From contig NZ_BPFH01000001.1 in assembly GCF_019655435.1 (NCBI RefSeq), positions 372,001 to 436,000 on the forward strand: a DNA stretch of 64,000 bases, written 5' to 3'. The DNA is from Jannaschia pagri (GTDB taxonomy: Bacteria; Pseudomonadota; Alphaproteobacteria; Rhodobacterales; Rhodobacteraceae). How positions within the stretch are numbered: the stretch's first letter is position 1; each line of letters begins with the position of its first letter. The position numbers were made by a program, and so were the translations under genes. The notes under the pieces were generated by a model. That model did no database searches and was not told the origin of the DNA. It worked only from the letters and a program-made list of their open reading frames with translations. Below are positions 41,571-50,517 of the stretch, piece by piece.

Positions 41571-42334
41571 TACTCAGCGGCCTCTCGCGCGTGAGCCGCA
41601 GCACCATGGCCGCACCCATCGTCGTGTTTGTGGTCATGGTCATGCCGGTAGAGCGCCAGCGCCCCGCCCGTGCCCGTTCCGAACAAGGCGCGGTATTCGG
41701 GCGCCGAGGCGACGACCTCGGGCGTGCCCTCGCAACATACATGGCCGTTCAAGCAGATGACGCGATCCGAGGTGCTCATGACCACGTGCAGTTCGTGACT
41801 GATCATCAAAACGGCACATCCGGTTTCGTGGCGGACCTGTTCGATCCGTTGATAGAACGCGGCGGACCCCGCCTGATCCAACCCCTGCGTGGCCTCGTCC
41901 AGCAGCAAAAGATCGGGTTTTCGGATCAAGGCCCGCGCCAGCAGCACCCTCTGAAACTGGCCGCCCGACAAATCCGCCATCTGACGGCGTTCCAGCGCCG
42001 CCACCCCGGCCGAGGCCAAGGCCGCGCGCACCGCCCCCGTCCCCCGACGCACCCCCGGCGCCAGGCGCATGAAGCGATCCACAGTCAACGGCAAGGTCGG
42101 GTCCACGTGCAGCTTTTGCGGCACATAACCAATGGTCAGCCCCGGAGCCCGCACGACCCGCCCGGACGCCGGGGTCAGGGCGCCAATTGCCGCCCGCAAC
42201 AGACTGGTCTTGCCCGAGCCGTTCGGCCCAACAATGGTGACGATCTCACCCGGGGTCACGCTTAGGTTAACGTCGCGCAGGACCGTGTTACCGCCGTAGC
42301 GCAGCGTCAGATGCTGGAGGTCAATCAAGCTCAT
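41570..42334 (-). CDS. znuC: Zinc ABC transporter ATP-binding protein
   Basis: A 254-residue ATPase: Walker A 'IVGPNGSGKTSLLRAAIGAL', signature 'LSGGQFQRVLLARAL', Walker B 'LLLLDEATQGLDQAG', H-loop 'MISHELHVVM'. The C-terminus is His-rich ('YRHDHDHKHDDGCGHG'), a likely zinc-binding tail. ATG 42334 overlaps the zur stop. It energises ZnuB. Confidence 0.94.
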   Translation of the reverse strand: MSLIDLQHLTLRYGGNTVLRDVNLSVTPGEIVTIVGPNGSGKTSLLRAAIGALTPASGRVVRAPGLTIGYVPQKLHVDPTLPLTVDRFMRLAPGVRRGTGAVRAALASAGVAALERRQMADLSGGQFQRVLLARALIRKPDLLLLDEATQGLDQAGSAAFYQRIEQVRHETGCAVLMISHELHVVMSTSDRVICLNGHVCCEGTPEVVASAPEYRALFGTGTGGALALYRHDHDHKHDDGCGHGAAAHAREAAE

Positions 42335-42855
42335 CGCGCGGCCTCGGCACATTTTGAGCAGACGCCGACGGTCTCGACCACCGTGCGTTCAATCTCAAAT
42401 CCGGCAGCACTGGCAACGGAGCCAAGAACTTGGCGCAAGGGCTCCAACGGGGCTTCGGCCACCGCATCACAGACCTTGCAGATCATGAACGCCGGGTCCT
42501 GTCGGCACCCCGGATCAACGCAGGCCACAAACGCATTCAGACGCTCTATCTTATGGACAAAGCCATGGGCGGCCAAAAACTCTAGGGCCCGATAGGCAAC
42601 TGGCGGTTGAGAGCCGAAGCCCGCAGCCCGCAACTCATCCAAGATCGCATAGGCGCCCATCGCCTTGTGCGCCCGCAACAGGACCTCCAGGGTTTTACGG
42701 CGCACCGGCGTCAGACGCAGCCCTTCGGCGGCGCTCCGACGATCAGCCGCCCCAAGGGCGGACGCAACGCAGATGGCGTGGTCATGGGAGGAAAACCCGA
42801 TGGCTCCGCTCTCGGTCGTACCGGACCTGATCGCGTCCTTGGAATCGCTTGTCAT
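42331..42855 (-). CDS. zur: Zinc uptake regulator Zur (Fur family)
   Basis: A 174-residue Fur-family repressor. The winged helix is 'LRLTPVRRKTLEVLLRAHKA' then 'QPPVAYRALEFLAAHGFVHK'. Metal sites: 'CRQDPAFMICKVCDAVAEAP' (C-x-x-C with an upstream Cys) and a C-terminal 'VGVCSKCAEAAR'. With zinc it should repress zur-znuCB and znuA through the boxes between them. Confidence 0.9.
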   Translation of the reverse strand: MTSDSKDAIRSGTTESGAIGFSSHDHAICVASALGAADRRSAAEGLRLTPVRRKTLEVLLRAHKAMGAYAILDELRAAGFGSQPPVAYRALEFLAAHGFVHKIERLNAFVACVDPGCRQDPAFMICKVCDAVAEAPLEPLRQVLGSVASAAGFEIERTVVETVGVCSKCAEAAR

Positions 42856-42869
42856 GTTACTTTATATCA
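42855..42869. promoter_or_regulatory. Weaker Zur-box-like site
   Basis: TGTTAC-TTT-ATATCA keeps the spacing of the stronger site at 42885 with two changes, and overlaps the zur start codon. Confidence 0.35.
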
Positions 42870-42884
42870 TTTAAGGCGCCTTCG

Positions 42885-42899
42885 TGTTATAAAATAACA
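42885..42899. promoter_or_regulatory. Zur box between zur and znuA
   Basis: TGTTAT-AAA-ATAACA is an inverted repeat matching the core of alphaproteobacterial Zur sites (TGTTATA..TATAACA). It lies ten bases before the znuA ATG. Confidence 0.65.
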
Positions 42900-42908
42900 G
42901 GATCTCGA

Positions 42909-44132
42909 ATGTCCAGAACGCTCCTCACGACCGTTGCCGCAGCTGCTTTGACCCCCCTGCCCGCCCTTGCGGAGGTGCCTCGCGTTGTCGTGGACATTGC
43001 GCCGGTTCATTCGCTTGTGGCGCAGGTGATGGAGGGCGTTGGCACCCCAGAGTTGCTGATCCCTGCGCTGGCCTCGCCACACGCCTATTCGCTGCGCCCG
43101 TCCGAGGCCCAAAGCCTTCAGGACGCGGAGGTCGTGTTCTGGATCGGCGAAGAGCTGTCGCCCTGGTTGGAGGGCGCCCTTGGGTCTTTGGCCGAAGATG
43201 CCGCCATCGTCGGTCTGCTGGACGCAGATGGCACCCGGACACTCCCGTTCCGCCAAGGCGCATCCTTCGACGCCCACGATCATGGTGACCACGACGACCA
43301 CGGGCACGGGGATCACGCGGACGACGACCACCATGACCATGGTGAAGAAGACCACGCGGACCACGACGATCACGGTGACGAAGGCCATGCCGAACATGAC
43401 GATCACCACCACGGCGACGAAGACCACGCCGAGCACGACGATCACCACCACGGCGAAGAAGATCACGCCGAGCATGACGAGCACGATCATGGCGAAGAAA
43501 AGCACGCCGAACATGACGATCACTACCACGGCGACGAAGACCACGCCGAGCACGACGATCACTACGAGGGCGAAGAAGATCACGCTGGCCATGAAGGCCA
43601 TGACCACGATGGGACAGACCCGCACGCCTGGTTGTCCCCGGCAAATGCGGCGACCTGGCTGTCGCTGATCGCGAACGACCTGGCCGCGCGCGATCCGGAG
43701 AACGCCGAGACCTATCGTGCCAATGCCGCGACCGCCCAGACCGAGCTGAGCCAGTTGGTGGAGGAGATCAAGGTCGACCTCGCCCCCGTGGCCGATGTGC
43801 CGTTCATCGTCTTCCACGACGCCTACCAGTACCTTGAGGCAGACATCGGTCTTGCAGCAGCGGGCGCGATCTCGCTGGGGGATGCCAGTGACCCGAGCCC
43901 TGCGCGCCTGACGGAAATCCGTGACCGCCTCCGCGCGGACAACATCGCTTGCGTCTTGGCCGAGCCCCAGTTCAACCCCCGGTTGGTGGCTACGGTTGCC
44001 GAAGGATCGGATCTGAGCACGGGCATCATTGACCCGCTTGGCGCGGAACAAACGCCCGGGCCGGACCTCTATGCCGATCTGATGCGCGCCAATGCTGCGG
44101 CCCTGCTGGCCTGCCTGGGCGGCGAGGGATGA
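42909..44132 (+). CDS. znuA: Zinc-binding periplasmic protein with expanded His-rich loop
   Basis: A 407-residue protein, larger than the usual ~310. Signal peptide 'MSRTLLTTVAAAALTPLPAL'. Zinc ligands: His in 'ALASPHAYSLRPSEAQSLQD', His in 'DPHAWLSPANAATWLS', His in 'FIVFHDAYQYLEADIG', and Asp in 'IIDPLGAEQTPGPDL'. Between residues ~120 and 240 lies a loop of His, Asp and Glu made by five 39-bp repeats. The loop probably gathers zinc. The gene diverges from zur with Zur boxes between. Confidence 0.95.
   Translation: MSRTLLTTVAAAALTPLPALAEVPRVVVDIAPVHSLVAQVMEGVGTPELLIPALASPHAYSLRPSEAQSLQDAEVVFWIGEELSPWLEGALGSLAEDAAIVGLLDADGTRTLPFRQGASFDAHDHGDHDDHGHGDHADDDHHDHGEEDHADHDDHGDEGHAEHDDHHHGDEDHAEHDDHHHGEEDHAEHDEHDHGEEKHAEHDDHYHGDEDHAEHDDHYEGEEDHAGHEGHDHDGTDPHAWLSPANAATWLSLIANDLAARDPENAETYRANAATAQTELSQLVEEIKVDLAPVADVPFIVFHDAYQYLEADIGLAAAGAISLGDASDPSPARLTEIRDRLRADNIACVLAEPQFNPRLVATVAEGSDLSTGIIDPLGAEQTPGPDLYADLMRANAAALLACLGGEG
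43389..43583 (+). repeat. Five 39-bp tandem repeats inside znuA
   Basis: Each unit encodes 13 residues of the form A-E-H-D-D-H-H-H-G-D/E-E-D-H. Units differ at a few positions, mostly synonymous, so they are not a very recent expansion. A partial unit precedes and a degenerate one follows. Confidence 0.9.
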
Positions 44133-44178
44133 CACGGTAGGGCATCTGCCCGCCCTGGATCAGGGCATCGGACGATGA

Positions 44179-44218
44179 CGCGCCGCCAGCACCAAATCGG
44201 TGTGGGCGGCGTTTCTCT
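44179..44218 (+). terminator. Terminator after znuA
   Basis: CGCCGCC (44181-44187) pairs with GGCGGCG (44205-44211), with CACC/GGTG inside, followed by TTTCTCT. It lies 48 bases past the znuA stop. The rest of 44133-44461 shows no gene. Confidence 0.7.
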
Positions 44219-44461
44219 GTCAAGCCCACCGGACCGCGGCGCGAATCTAGGGTCGCGATGCCCACATGTGTTGGGGTTGTCGGAGGTCCCATGGGAAAAG
44301 AGATAACCGGTCTTTCGCCCGCTCGGGCTAAGCCCTTTCCCGGTCTGGCGGCTTGGGCGTGGTGGCCCATGGGTCGGAACGGTTTGCTTGGCGCCGCGTT
44401 GAACTCATCCGGGTTGACCTCACTGACCCGGAGACGACGAAACAACACGACAGGCGCACCC

Positions 44462-45136
44462 ATGAAACTCCTGATGGTTCTCACGTCCCATGATCAACTG
44501 GGCGACACCGGTAAAAAGACGGGCTTCTGGCTCGAAGAATTTGCGGCCCCCTACTACGTGTTCAAAGATGCTGGCGTGGACATCACGCTCGCCTCGCCCA
44601 AGGGCGGACAGCCGCCACTGGACCCGTCCAGCGATGGCGATGACGCGCAAACGGAGGCCACGGAACGCTTCAAAGGGGATGCCGACGCCCAAGCCGCGCT
44701 GGCCCATACGACGCCCTTGGCGGACGTCTCGGCGGAGGGGTTCGACGCGATCTTTTATCCAGGCGGGCACGGCCCTCTGTGGGACCTGGCCGAGGATGCC
44801 GACAGCATCAAACTGATCGAGACCTTCGCCGCAACGGATCGTCCCATCGGCGCCGTGTGCCATGCCCCAGCCGTGTTCAAACACACAATGGGCCGGGACG
44901 GACGCCCCTTGGTCGCAGGCAAGTCGGTCACGGGCTTCACGAACACCGAAGAAGAGGCCGTTCAACTGACCAACGTAGTTCCGTTTTTGGTTGAAGACAT
45001 GTTGAAGGACCGGGGCGCGACCTATCGGAAGGGCGAGGATTGGGCGTCCTTTGTCCGTGTTGATGGTAAGCTGGTCACGGGTCAGAACCCCGCTTCGTCA
45101 GAGGCTGCGGCCCGGGAACTGCTGGCATTGATCTGA
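44462..45136 (+). CDS. DJ-1/PfpI-family protein (type 1 glutamine amidotransferase-like)
   Basis: A 224-residue protein: 'MKLLMVLTSHDQLGDTGKKT', then 'FYPGGHGPLWDLAEDADSIK', and the nucleophile elbow 'RPIGAVCHAPAVFKHT' with Cys followed by His. This matches the HSP31-like/PfpI branch of DJ-1 proteins, proposed glyoxalases or protein repair enzymes. ATG 44462 is used because the N-terminal strand starts there. The exact activity cannot be decided. Confidence 0.85.
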   Translation: MKLLMVLTSHDQLGDTGKKTGFWLEEFAAPYYVFKDAGVDITLASPKGGQPPLDPSSDGDDAQTEATERFKGDADAQAALAHTTPLADVSAEGFDAIFYPGGHGPLWDLAEDADSIKLIETFAATDRPIGAVCHAPAVFKHTMGRDGRPLVAGKSVTGFTNTEEEAVQLTNVVPFLVEDMLKDRGATYRKGEDWASFVRVDGKLVTGQNPASSEAAARELLALI

Positions 45137-45445
45137 CGGGTCCTAGGGGCGGTACGCCAATCACCCCGTCGCTGTGGCCGAGGCGCGCTGAAGGCCTCGC
45201 CTTGTTCCGCTCCGGTCGTGATATGGCGCCTTGTTCAATGCCCTGAACGGAAGTCCACGGGATCACAGAAAAAGCGGTGACCAAGCCCTTGGAGCAAACA
45301 GAAGGCTTGGCGACCGGCCCTCATGCGAAAAGCTACGCCAAGGCGGCAACACCGTCTCCTTGGCGGTCGAACAAGCGACGATCTAAACAAGGACCCTACG
45401 CGATCCGACCGCTAGGTAACCGGCCCAAGCCCATCAACTGCGCCG
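45137..45445. other. Gene-free stretch with two hairpins
   Basis: No gene is seen. CCAAGCC (45281-45287) can pair with GGCTTGG (45304-45310), and CGCCAAGG (45336-45343) with CCTTGGCG (45358-45365). Neither is followed by a T-run on the plus strand. They may be part of an untranslated RNA or simply spacer. Confidence 0.4.
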
Positions 45446-46933
45446 TCACCCGTCCGTGGTGCCCGCTGGAACGGGGGCGGAGGCTCCCTGGGCGGCGGGT
45501 GCGCCACTTTGGGCTGCGTTGCCCGCCTCTGACGCCCCTTCCGGAGTCTTTTCGGCCAGAGCGCCAGCGTCCCAACGCCCCGTTTCCACCTCGCCGGTGG
45601 CATAGCGCATTGTGCCGGGACCCTGACGACGACCGGCGGCAAAGGCGCCCTCATAGACGTCGCCGTTGGCATAGGTTGCAACGCCTTCGCCTTCGATTTC
45701 GCCGTCGTTCCACCCGCCTTCGTACGTAAACCCGTCCGCCATGACGATCTTGCCCTGACCTTCGCGTTGGCCACGCACGAACTGTCCCTCGTAGACGGTT
45801 CCATCGGCATAGGTCGCTTTGCCCTGACCGTGGCGCAGGCCTTGGGCCCAATCGCCTTCGTAGCGGTAGCCGTCGGTAAAGGTCATTACGCCGGTGCCAT
45901 GGTTCTGGGCGTTCACAAACTCACCCTCGTAGACCAGTCCATTGGGGTATTCGGCGCGCCCCATGCCGTTGATGACACCCGCCGTCCAACCGCCTTCATA
46001 GGTTGCCCCATCGACATAGGTGATCTTGCCTTCGCCATCCGCCAGGTCATCCGCGAAGGTGCCCACATAGACTGAGCCGTCTGGATAGGTTACCTCGCCC
46101 GTGCCCTCGATCCGGCCCTCGACCCAGGACCCGGTATAGACATAGCCATCCGTCCCTGTGAACGTGCCCTGACCGTGTCTGCGGTCTGCGGCAAAGTCCC
46201 CTTCGTAGGTATCGCCGTTCGCATAGGTAACACGGCCTTGCCCTTCGCGCTGACCGGCAACAAGAGTGCCCTCATAGATATCCCCATTGGGCTGGGTCAG
46301 CTTTCCTTCGCCATTGATCTGGCCGTCGAGCCATGCCCCGTCATAGATCAGCCCGTCGGGCGTCCGCAGAACACCCTGTCCCGCCCGCACGTTACCAGCC
46401 ATCTCGCCTTCATAGGTCGACCCGTCCGGATAGGTTATGCGGCCCGTCCCTTCCTTGACGCCCGCGACCCAACCGCCCTCGTAGCGATAGCCGTTGGGCG
46501 CCTCCATCACGCCTTCACCGTCGTGTAACGCATTGACGAAGCTGCCGGTGTAGCGGGTCCCGTTGGCGTAGTCGGCCACGCCCTCGCCCTCGATCCGACC
46601 GTCAACCCAACCGCCCGTGTAGGTTCCGCCATCGGCGAAGGTAATCATCCCCTCGCCGTTCGGCTTGCCCGACGCAAAACTGCCTTCGTAAATCGAGCCG
46701 TCGGGAAACCGTGCGCGCCCCTGTCCGCGGATCTCGCCCGCGACCCATTCGCCGCTGTATTCATACCCCGATGGCAAGGTGTAAGTGCCGGTCCCGTCCT
46801 GCTTCCCGTCCTTGAAGGTCCCTTCGTAGACGCCACCGCCTTCGTACTGCTTGGTGACGACCTCCTGCGCGCTCGCCAGCCCCGTTGCCGCAATCAGCGC
46901 CAAGCCCAGCGTCCATACCTTCTGTCGCGCCAT
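45446..46933 (-). CDS. Exported MORN-repeat protein
   Basis: A 495-residue protein with signal peptide 'MARQKVWTLGLALIAATGLA' and about 18 MORN repeats of 23 residues ('YEGGWVAGVKEGTGRITYPD' is one). The last repeat is degenerate, followed by an Ala/Pro-rich tail of ~35 residues. MORN arrays form long beta-hairpin ribbons. In bacteria they are usually surface or periplasmic; the binding partner is unknown. The ATG at 46933 starts the signal peptide. Confidence 0.88.
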   Translation of the reverse strand: MARQKVWTLGLALIAATGLASAQEVVTKQYEGGGVYEGTFKDGKQDGTGTYTLPSGYEYSGEWVAGEIRGQGRARFPDGSIYEGSFASGKPNGEGMITFADGGTYTGGWVDGRIEGEGVADYANGTRYTGSFVNALHDGEGVMEAPNGYRYEGGWVAGVKEGTGRITYPDGSTYEGEMAGNVRAGQGVLRTPDGLIYDGAWLDGQINGEGKLTQPNGDIYEGTLVAGQREGQGRVTYANGDTYEGDFAADRRHGQGTFTGTDGYVYTGSWVEGRIEGTGEVTYPDGSVYVGTFADDLADGEGKITYVDGATYEGGWTAGVINGMGRAEYPNGLVYEGEFVNAQNHGTGVMTFTDGYRYEGDWAQGLRHGQGKATYADGTVYEGQFVRGQREGQGKIVMADGFTYEGGWNDGEIEGEGVATYANGDVYEGAFAAGRRQGPGTMRYATGEVETGRWDAGALAEKTPEGASEAGNAAQSGAPAAQGASAPVPAGTTDG

Positions 46934-47091
46934 GAGGTCCCCACCTGCCACCCGGATCTATGTTGCGCGCAACGCTAGGCCGTCCCTGGCCCGGTCGCAA
47001 CATCCCAGTTGGCAGACGTGACGCTTCGGCGCTTCCCCCCATCGGTCTGCCGCGCTAGGTCACGCCGCGTAGCTGTTTCCCGGAGGCCGCG

Positions 47092-48756
47092 ATGCCCGAC
47101 ACCTTTCGCCTGACGCTGGCCCAATTGAACCCAACCATGGGGGACCTCGCGGGCAATGCCGCAAAGGCCCACGCCGCCTGGGAGCAGGCCAAGGCCGCAG
47201 GCGCCCAGATGGTGGCCCTGCCCGAGATGTTTCTGTCGGGCTATCAGCCCCAGGACCTCGTGCGGAAACCGGCGTTCGTTGCCGATGCCGCCAAACACCT
47301 GGCCCAACTCATTGCCGATTGTGCCGATGGGCCAGCCCTGGGGATCGGTACGCCCGTTTGGCCGGATGGGGCCGACAAACCGATGAACGCTTGGGTCGTT
47401 GCCCAGGGTGGCCGTGTGGTGGCCGAGGTCGTGAAACATCACCTGCCCAACTACAAAGTCTTTGACGAGAAAAGATATTTCGACAGCGGCGACGTCTCAG
47501 GGCCCTATGTGGTCGACGGCATCCGCATCGGAACCCCCATCTGCGAAGACGCCTGGTTCGACGATGTGACCGAGACCCTCGCCGAGACGGGGGCCGAGAT
47601 CTTGGTGGTTCCGAACGGATCCCCCTATTTCCGTGGCAAGCAAGACGTGCGCTACGGCCATATGGTCGCGCGTGGGGTCGAGACGGGGCTGCCCGTTGTT
47701 TACCTCAACCTGACTGGTGGACAGGATGATCAGATTTTTGACGGCGCCTCCTTCGTGCTGAATCCCGGTGGCAAGCTGACCCACCACTTGCCCGCTTTCG
47801 AAGACGCCGTGGTGCATGTGGATTTCGACAGGACGCCCGACGGCTGGCGCGCGCGGGATGGCGACAAAGCGCCCCAGCCCGAGGGGCCCGGTGCCGACTA
47901 CCGCGCCATGGTCGTCGCGCTGCGCGATTACATGACCAAGGCCGGGTTCTCCCAGGCGGTTCTGGGCCTGTCGGGGGGTGTCGACAGTGCCATCGTCGCG
48001 GCCATCGCCGCCGACGCCCTGGGGCCGGAGAACCTGCGCTGCGTCATGCTGCCGTCGCGCTACACTTCAGACCACTCGCTCGAGGACGCACGCGGTGTGA
48101 CCGACCGACTGGGCTGTCGCCTCGACACCGTTCCCATAGCCCCCGCCGTAGAGGCCATGGGCGACATGCTGGCGCCCCTCTTCGAAGGCCGCGCGGCGAA
48201 TCTGACCGAAGAAAACATCCAATCGCGCATTCGCGGCATGACCCTCATGGCCCTGTCCAACAAGTTTGGTGAGATGCTCCTGACCACAGGCAATAAGTCT
48301 GAGGTCGCGGTGGGATACGCCACGATCTACGGAGACATGTCAGGCGGCTACAACCCGGTGAAGGATCTCTACAAAACGGATCTCTTCGAGGTCTGCCGCT
48401 GGCGCAACGCCAACACTGTCGATTGGTTCAAGGGTCCCTCCGGAGAGGTCATGCCCCAACGCGTCATCGACAAGCCCCCGACAGCCGAGTTGCGCGCAGA
48501 CCAGAAAGACGAAGACAGCCTGCCGCCCTATCCGGTGCTGGACGACATACTGAAACGGCTCATCGACGAGGAACACTCCGTTCCCGAGATCTGCGCCGCG
48601 GGCCACGACCATGCGACCGTCAAACACGTGGAGTGGCTGGTCTATCTGTCGGAATACAAGCGCTTCCAATCGGCCCCAGGCGCCCGGCTCTCCCAGCGCG
48701 CGTTCTGGCTTGATCGCCGCTATCCCATCGTAAACCGCTGGCGCGATCCAGGGTAA
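47092..48756 (+). CDS. nadE: Glutamine-dependent NAD synthetase
   Basis: A 554-residue two-domain enzyme. The N-terminal nitrilase-like amidase has Glu in 'MVALPEMFLSGYQPQDLVRK', Lys in 'VVKHHLPNYKVFDEKRYFD' and Cys in 'GTPICEDAWFDDVTETLA'. The C-terminal synthetase has 'LGLSGGVDSAIVAAIAADAL' (ATP loop) and 'TGNKSEVAVGYATIYGDMSG'. It makes NAD from deamido-NAD with ammonia from glutamine. GGAGG precedes the ATG. Confidence 0.95.
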   Translation: MPDTFRLTLAQLNPTMGDLAGNAAKAHAAWEQAKAAGAQMVALPEMFLSGYQPQDLVRKPAFVADAAKHLAQLIADCADGPALGIGTPVWPDGADKPMNAWVVAQGGRVVAEVVKHHLPNYKVFDEKRYFDSGDVSGPYVVDGIRIGTPICEDAWFDDVTETLAETGAEILVVPNGSPYFRGKQDVRYGHMVARGVETGLPVVYLNLTGGQDDQIFDGASFVLNPGGKLTHHLPAFEDAVVHVDFDRTPDGWRARDGDKAPQPEGPGADYRAMVVALRDYMTKAGFSQAVLGLSGGVDSAIVAAIAADALGPENLRCVMLPSRYTSDHSLEDARGVTDRLGCRLDTVPIAPAVEAMGDMLAPLFEGRAANLTEENIQSRIRGMTLMALSNKFGEMLLTTGNKSEVAVGYATIYGDMSGGYNPVKDLYKTDLFEVCRWRNANTVDWFKGPSGEVMPQRVIDKPPTAELRADQKDEDSLPPYPVLDDILKRLIDEEHSVPEICAAGHDHATVKHVEWLVYLSEYKRFQSAPGARLSQRAFWLDRRYPIVNRWRDPG

Positions 48757-49485
48757 GGGACGCTGCGGCCTTCGGAGGGCTCAAGCCTGCGACAGGGTGG
48801 CCGTGGGCGACTTCTGCTAAGGCCGAGGCATCCCCGAAGAGGACCTCCTAGACGCTGGCCAAAGCCGATGTCTTGCGCCAGGACGGACTGGCCCTTCTAA
48901 TCGTCCAGCCTCTTTTCCCGACTCCTGCTGTCCCGGCACTACCAATTCGCGCGGGCGTGACACAGCGGGATCGTGCGTCCTCCGTTCGCAGAAGCGACGC
49001 GGCACCCGGAAACGACGTGGCACGGGCTGGGCCGCCTCATCCGTCCGAAACCCCAATCCAGTCGCGCGCCTCCCAGCAACCCAACCCAATCAAAGACAGT
49101 GTCCACGTTGGCCTAGGTTCTACATCTTCTTGAGACGCGCTGGGCTCTAAAGCCTCCCCAGTTGCGTTCAAGGAAAGCCTAATCCATCCGACGGACCTCA
49201 GCGGAGCACCGGCCCCATCCACGCCCCACAAGCTCCCGTTAACCGGTCGCGTGCCCGCACCCCAGCATCCGTCAGCCCCTCGTACCGATCTTCGATTTCC
49301 AGCCCAACATCAGACCCTCCGTCACCGGACCCGTGCCGACACTCCGCGCAAAATAGTCTCACATACTAAATACCTAAGCTTCTTCTCGGCAAAATACCTC
49401 CGGGGGTCCGGGGGCTGGCCCCCGGTCCGACCGGCACCAGAGAGCAACCGGCAATGAAGCATGTCCCAAACGTGTTCACTCCACT
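48757..49485. other. Gene-poor stretch of about 730 bases
   Basis: No frame here has convincing coding character or a ribosome site. A strong palindrome, CCGGGGG-CTGG-CCCCCGG, lies at 49406-49423 inside a block of G/C runs of a kind often repeated in roseobacter genomes. The rest shows only low-complexity C-rich sequence. Confidence 0.5.
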
Positions 49486-49539
49486 ACAAAAAGCCGGGGG
49501 CGCAGCCCCCGGCGGATCGGACCGCGTTAGCGGTCCGAT
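49486..49539 (-). terminator. Terminator of rpoH
   Basis: On the minus strand GCCGGGGG-loop-CCCCCGGC (49493-49513) is followed by TTTTTG. A second hairpin, ATCGGACCGC/GCGGTCCGAT (49516-49539), lies between it and the rpoH stop. Confidence 0.85.
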
Positions 49540-49548
49540 GCAAGGGCC

Positions 49549-50442
49549 TTAGGCAGTGACCATGCCCTTGGCACGCGCCAGCTCGGTCACACGCTTTTGC
49601 AGTTTCTCGAAAGCCCGCACCTCGATCTGGCGGATGCGCTCCCGGCTGACGTCGTATTTGGCGGACAGATCTTCCAGAGTGACCGTCTCTTCCGAGAGCC
49701 GTCGTTGGGTCAAAATATCCCGCTCGCGCTCATTGAGGGCGTCCATTGCTTCGCCCATCAGCGCCACGCGGGAGTCGTACTCGTCCTTCTCAGCGTAATC
49801 GCCAGCCTGGTCGGCGTCGTCATCGGCGAGCCAGTCCTGCCACTGGGTCGAGGTATCCCCATCGGAGCCGACCATCACGTTGAGCGACGCATCCCCGCCC
49901 GACATGCGCCGGTTCATGGAGGTCACCTCTTCCTCTGTGACACCCAGATCGTTGGCGATGCGGGTCACGTTTTCGGGGCGCAAGTCACCGTCTTCCAAGG
50001 CGCCGATACGGTTCTTGGCCTTACGGAGGTTGAAGAACAGCTTCTTCTGCGCGCTCGTCGTGCCCAGCTTGACCATGGACCAGGACCGCAGGACGTATTC
50101 CTGAATGGCCGCGCGAATCCACCACATGGCGTAGGTCGCCAGTCGGAAGCCCTTCTCGGGGTCGAATTTCTTGACGGCCTGCATCAGACCCACATTGGCC
50201 TCGGAAATCACTTCGGCCTGGGGCAAGCCATACCCCCGGTACCCCATGGCGATTTTCGCGGCGAGGCGAAGGTGGGACGTTACTAGTTGATGGGCCGCAG
50301 CGGTATCTTCGTCTTCGACCCAGCGCTTGGCGAGCATGTATTCCTGCTCCGGCTCAAGCATGGGAAACTTGCGAATCTCTTGCAGATAACGGTTCAGCCC
50401 CTGTTCGGGTGAGGGGGCCGGAAGGTTGGCGTAGCTGGCCAT
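49549..50442 (-). CDS. rpoH: RNA polymerase heat-shock sigma factor RpoH
   Basis: A 297-residue sigma-32. Region 2 is 'ASLNRYLQEI'-like 'GLNRYLQEIRKFPMLEPEQE', with 'FRLATYAMWWIRAAIQEYVL' (2.3-2.4). The RpoH box appears as 'QKKLFFNLRKAKNRI'. Region 4 is 'ERERDILTQRRLSEETVTLE' and 'YDVSRERIRQIEVRAFEKLQ'. ATG 50442 (MASYANLPAPS) is the family-typical start. A sigma-32-like promoter lies about 50 bases upstream. It directs genes for chaperones and proteases. Confidence 0.95.
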   Translation of the reverse strand: MASYANLPAPSPEQGLNRYLQEIRKFPMLEPEQEYMLAKRWVEDEDTAAAHQLVTSHLRLAAKIAMGYRGYGLPQAEVISEANVGLMQAVKKFDPEKGFRLATYAMWWIRAAIQEYVLRSWSMVKLGTTSAQKKLFFNLRKAKNRIGALEDGDLRPENVTRIANDLGVTEEEVTSMNRRMSGGDASLNVMVGSDGDTSTQWQDWLADDDADQAGDYAEKDEYDSRVALMGEAMDALNERERDILTQRRLSEETVTLEDLSAKYDVSRERIRQIEVRAFEKLQKRVTELARAKGMVTA

Positions 50443-50488
50443 GGGTAGGTTCTCCCTCATGTTAATGGGCTTAACACCCTCCTCGACG

Positions 50489-50517
50489 AAGTGGGGACAG
50501 CCCGTCCTTGTTTCAAG
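50489..50517 (-). promoter_or_regulatory. Sigma-32-like promoter of rpoH
   Basis: On the minus strand CTTGAAA, a 14-base spacer and CCCCACTT resemble the heat-shock consensus CTTGAA-N13-15-CCCCAT. The predicted transcript starts about 40 bases before the rpoH ATG. Confidence 0.4.

Noticed and set aside
43389-43583. CRISPR-like periodic repeat
   Set aside because: The 39-bp units are contiguous, in frame and code for the ZnuA loop; there are no spacers.
42867-44135. 422-codon minus-strand frame opposite znuA
   Set aside because: Its Val/Ile-rich repeats are the reverse complement of the His/Asp repeats of ZnuA.
48817-49133. Short frames on both strands after nadE
   Set aside because: No ribosome site, no family resemblance and poor codon pattern; treated as non-coding.
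49406-49423. Independent terminator at the G/C palindrome
   Set aside because: A strong stem but no T-run on either side and no gene ending next to it.
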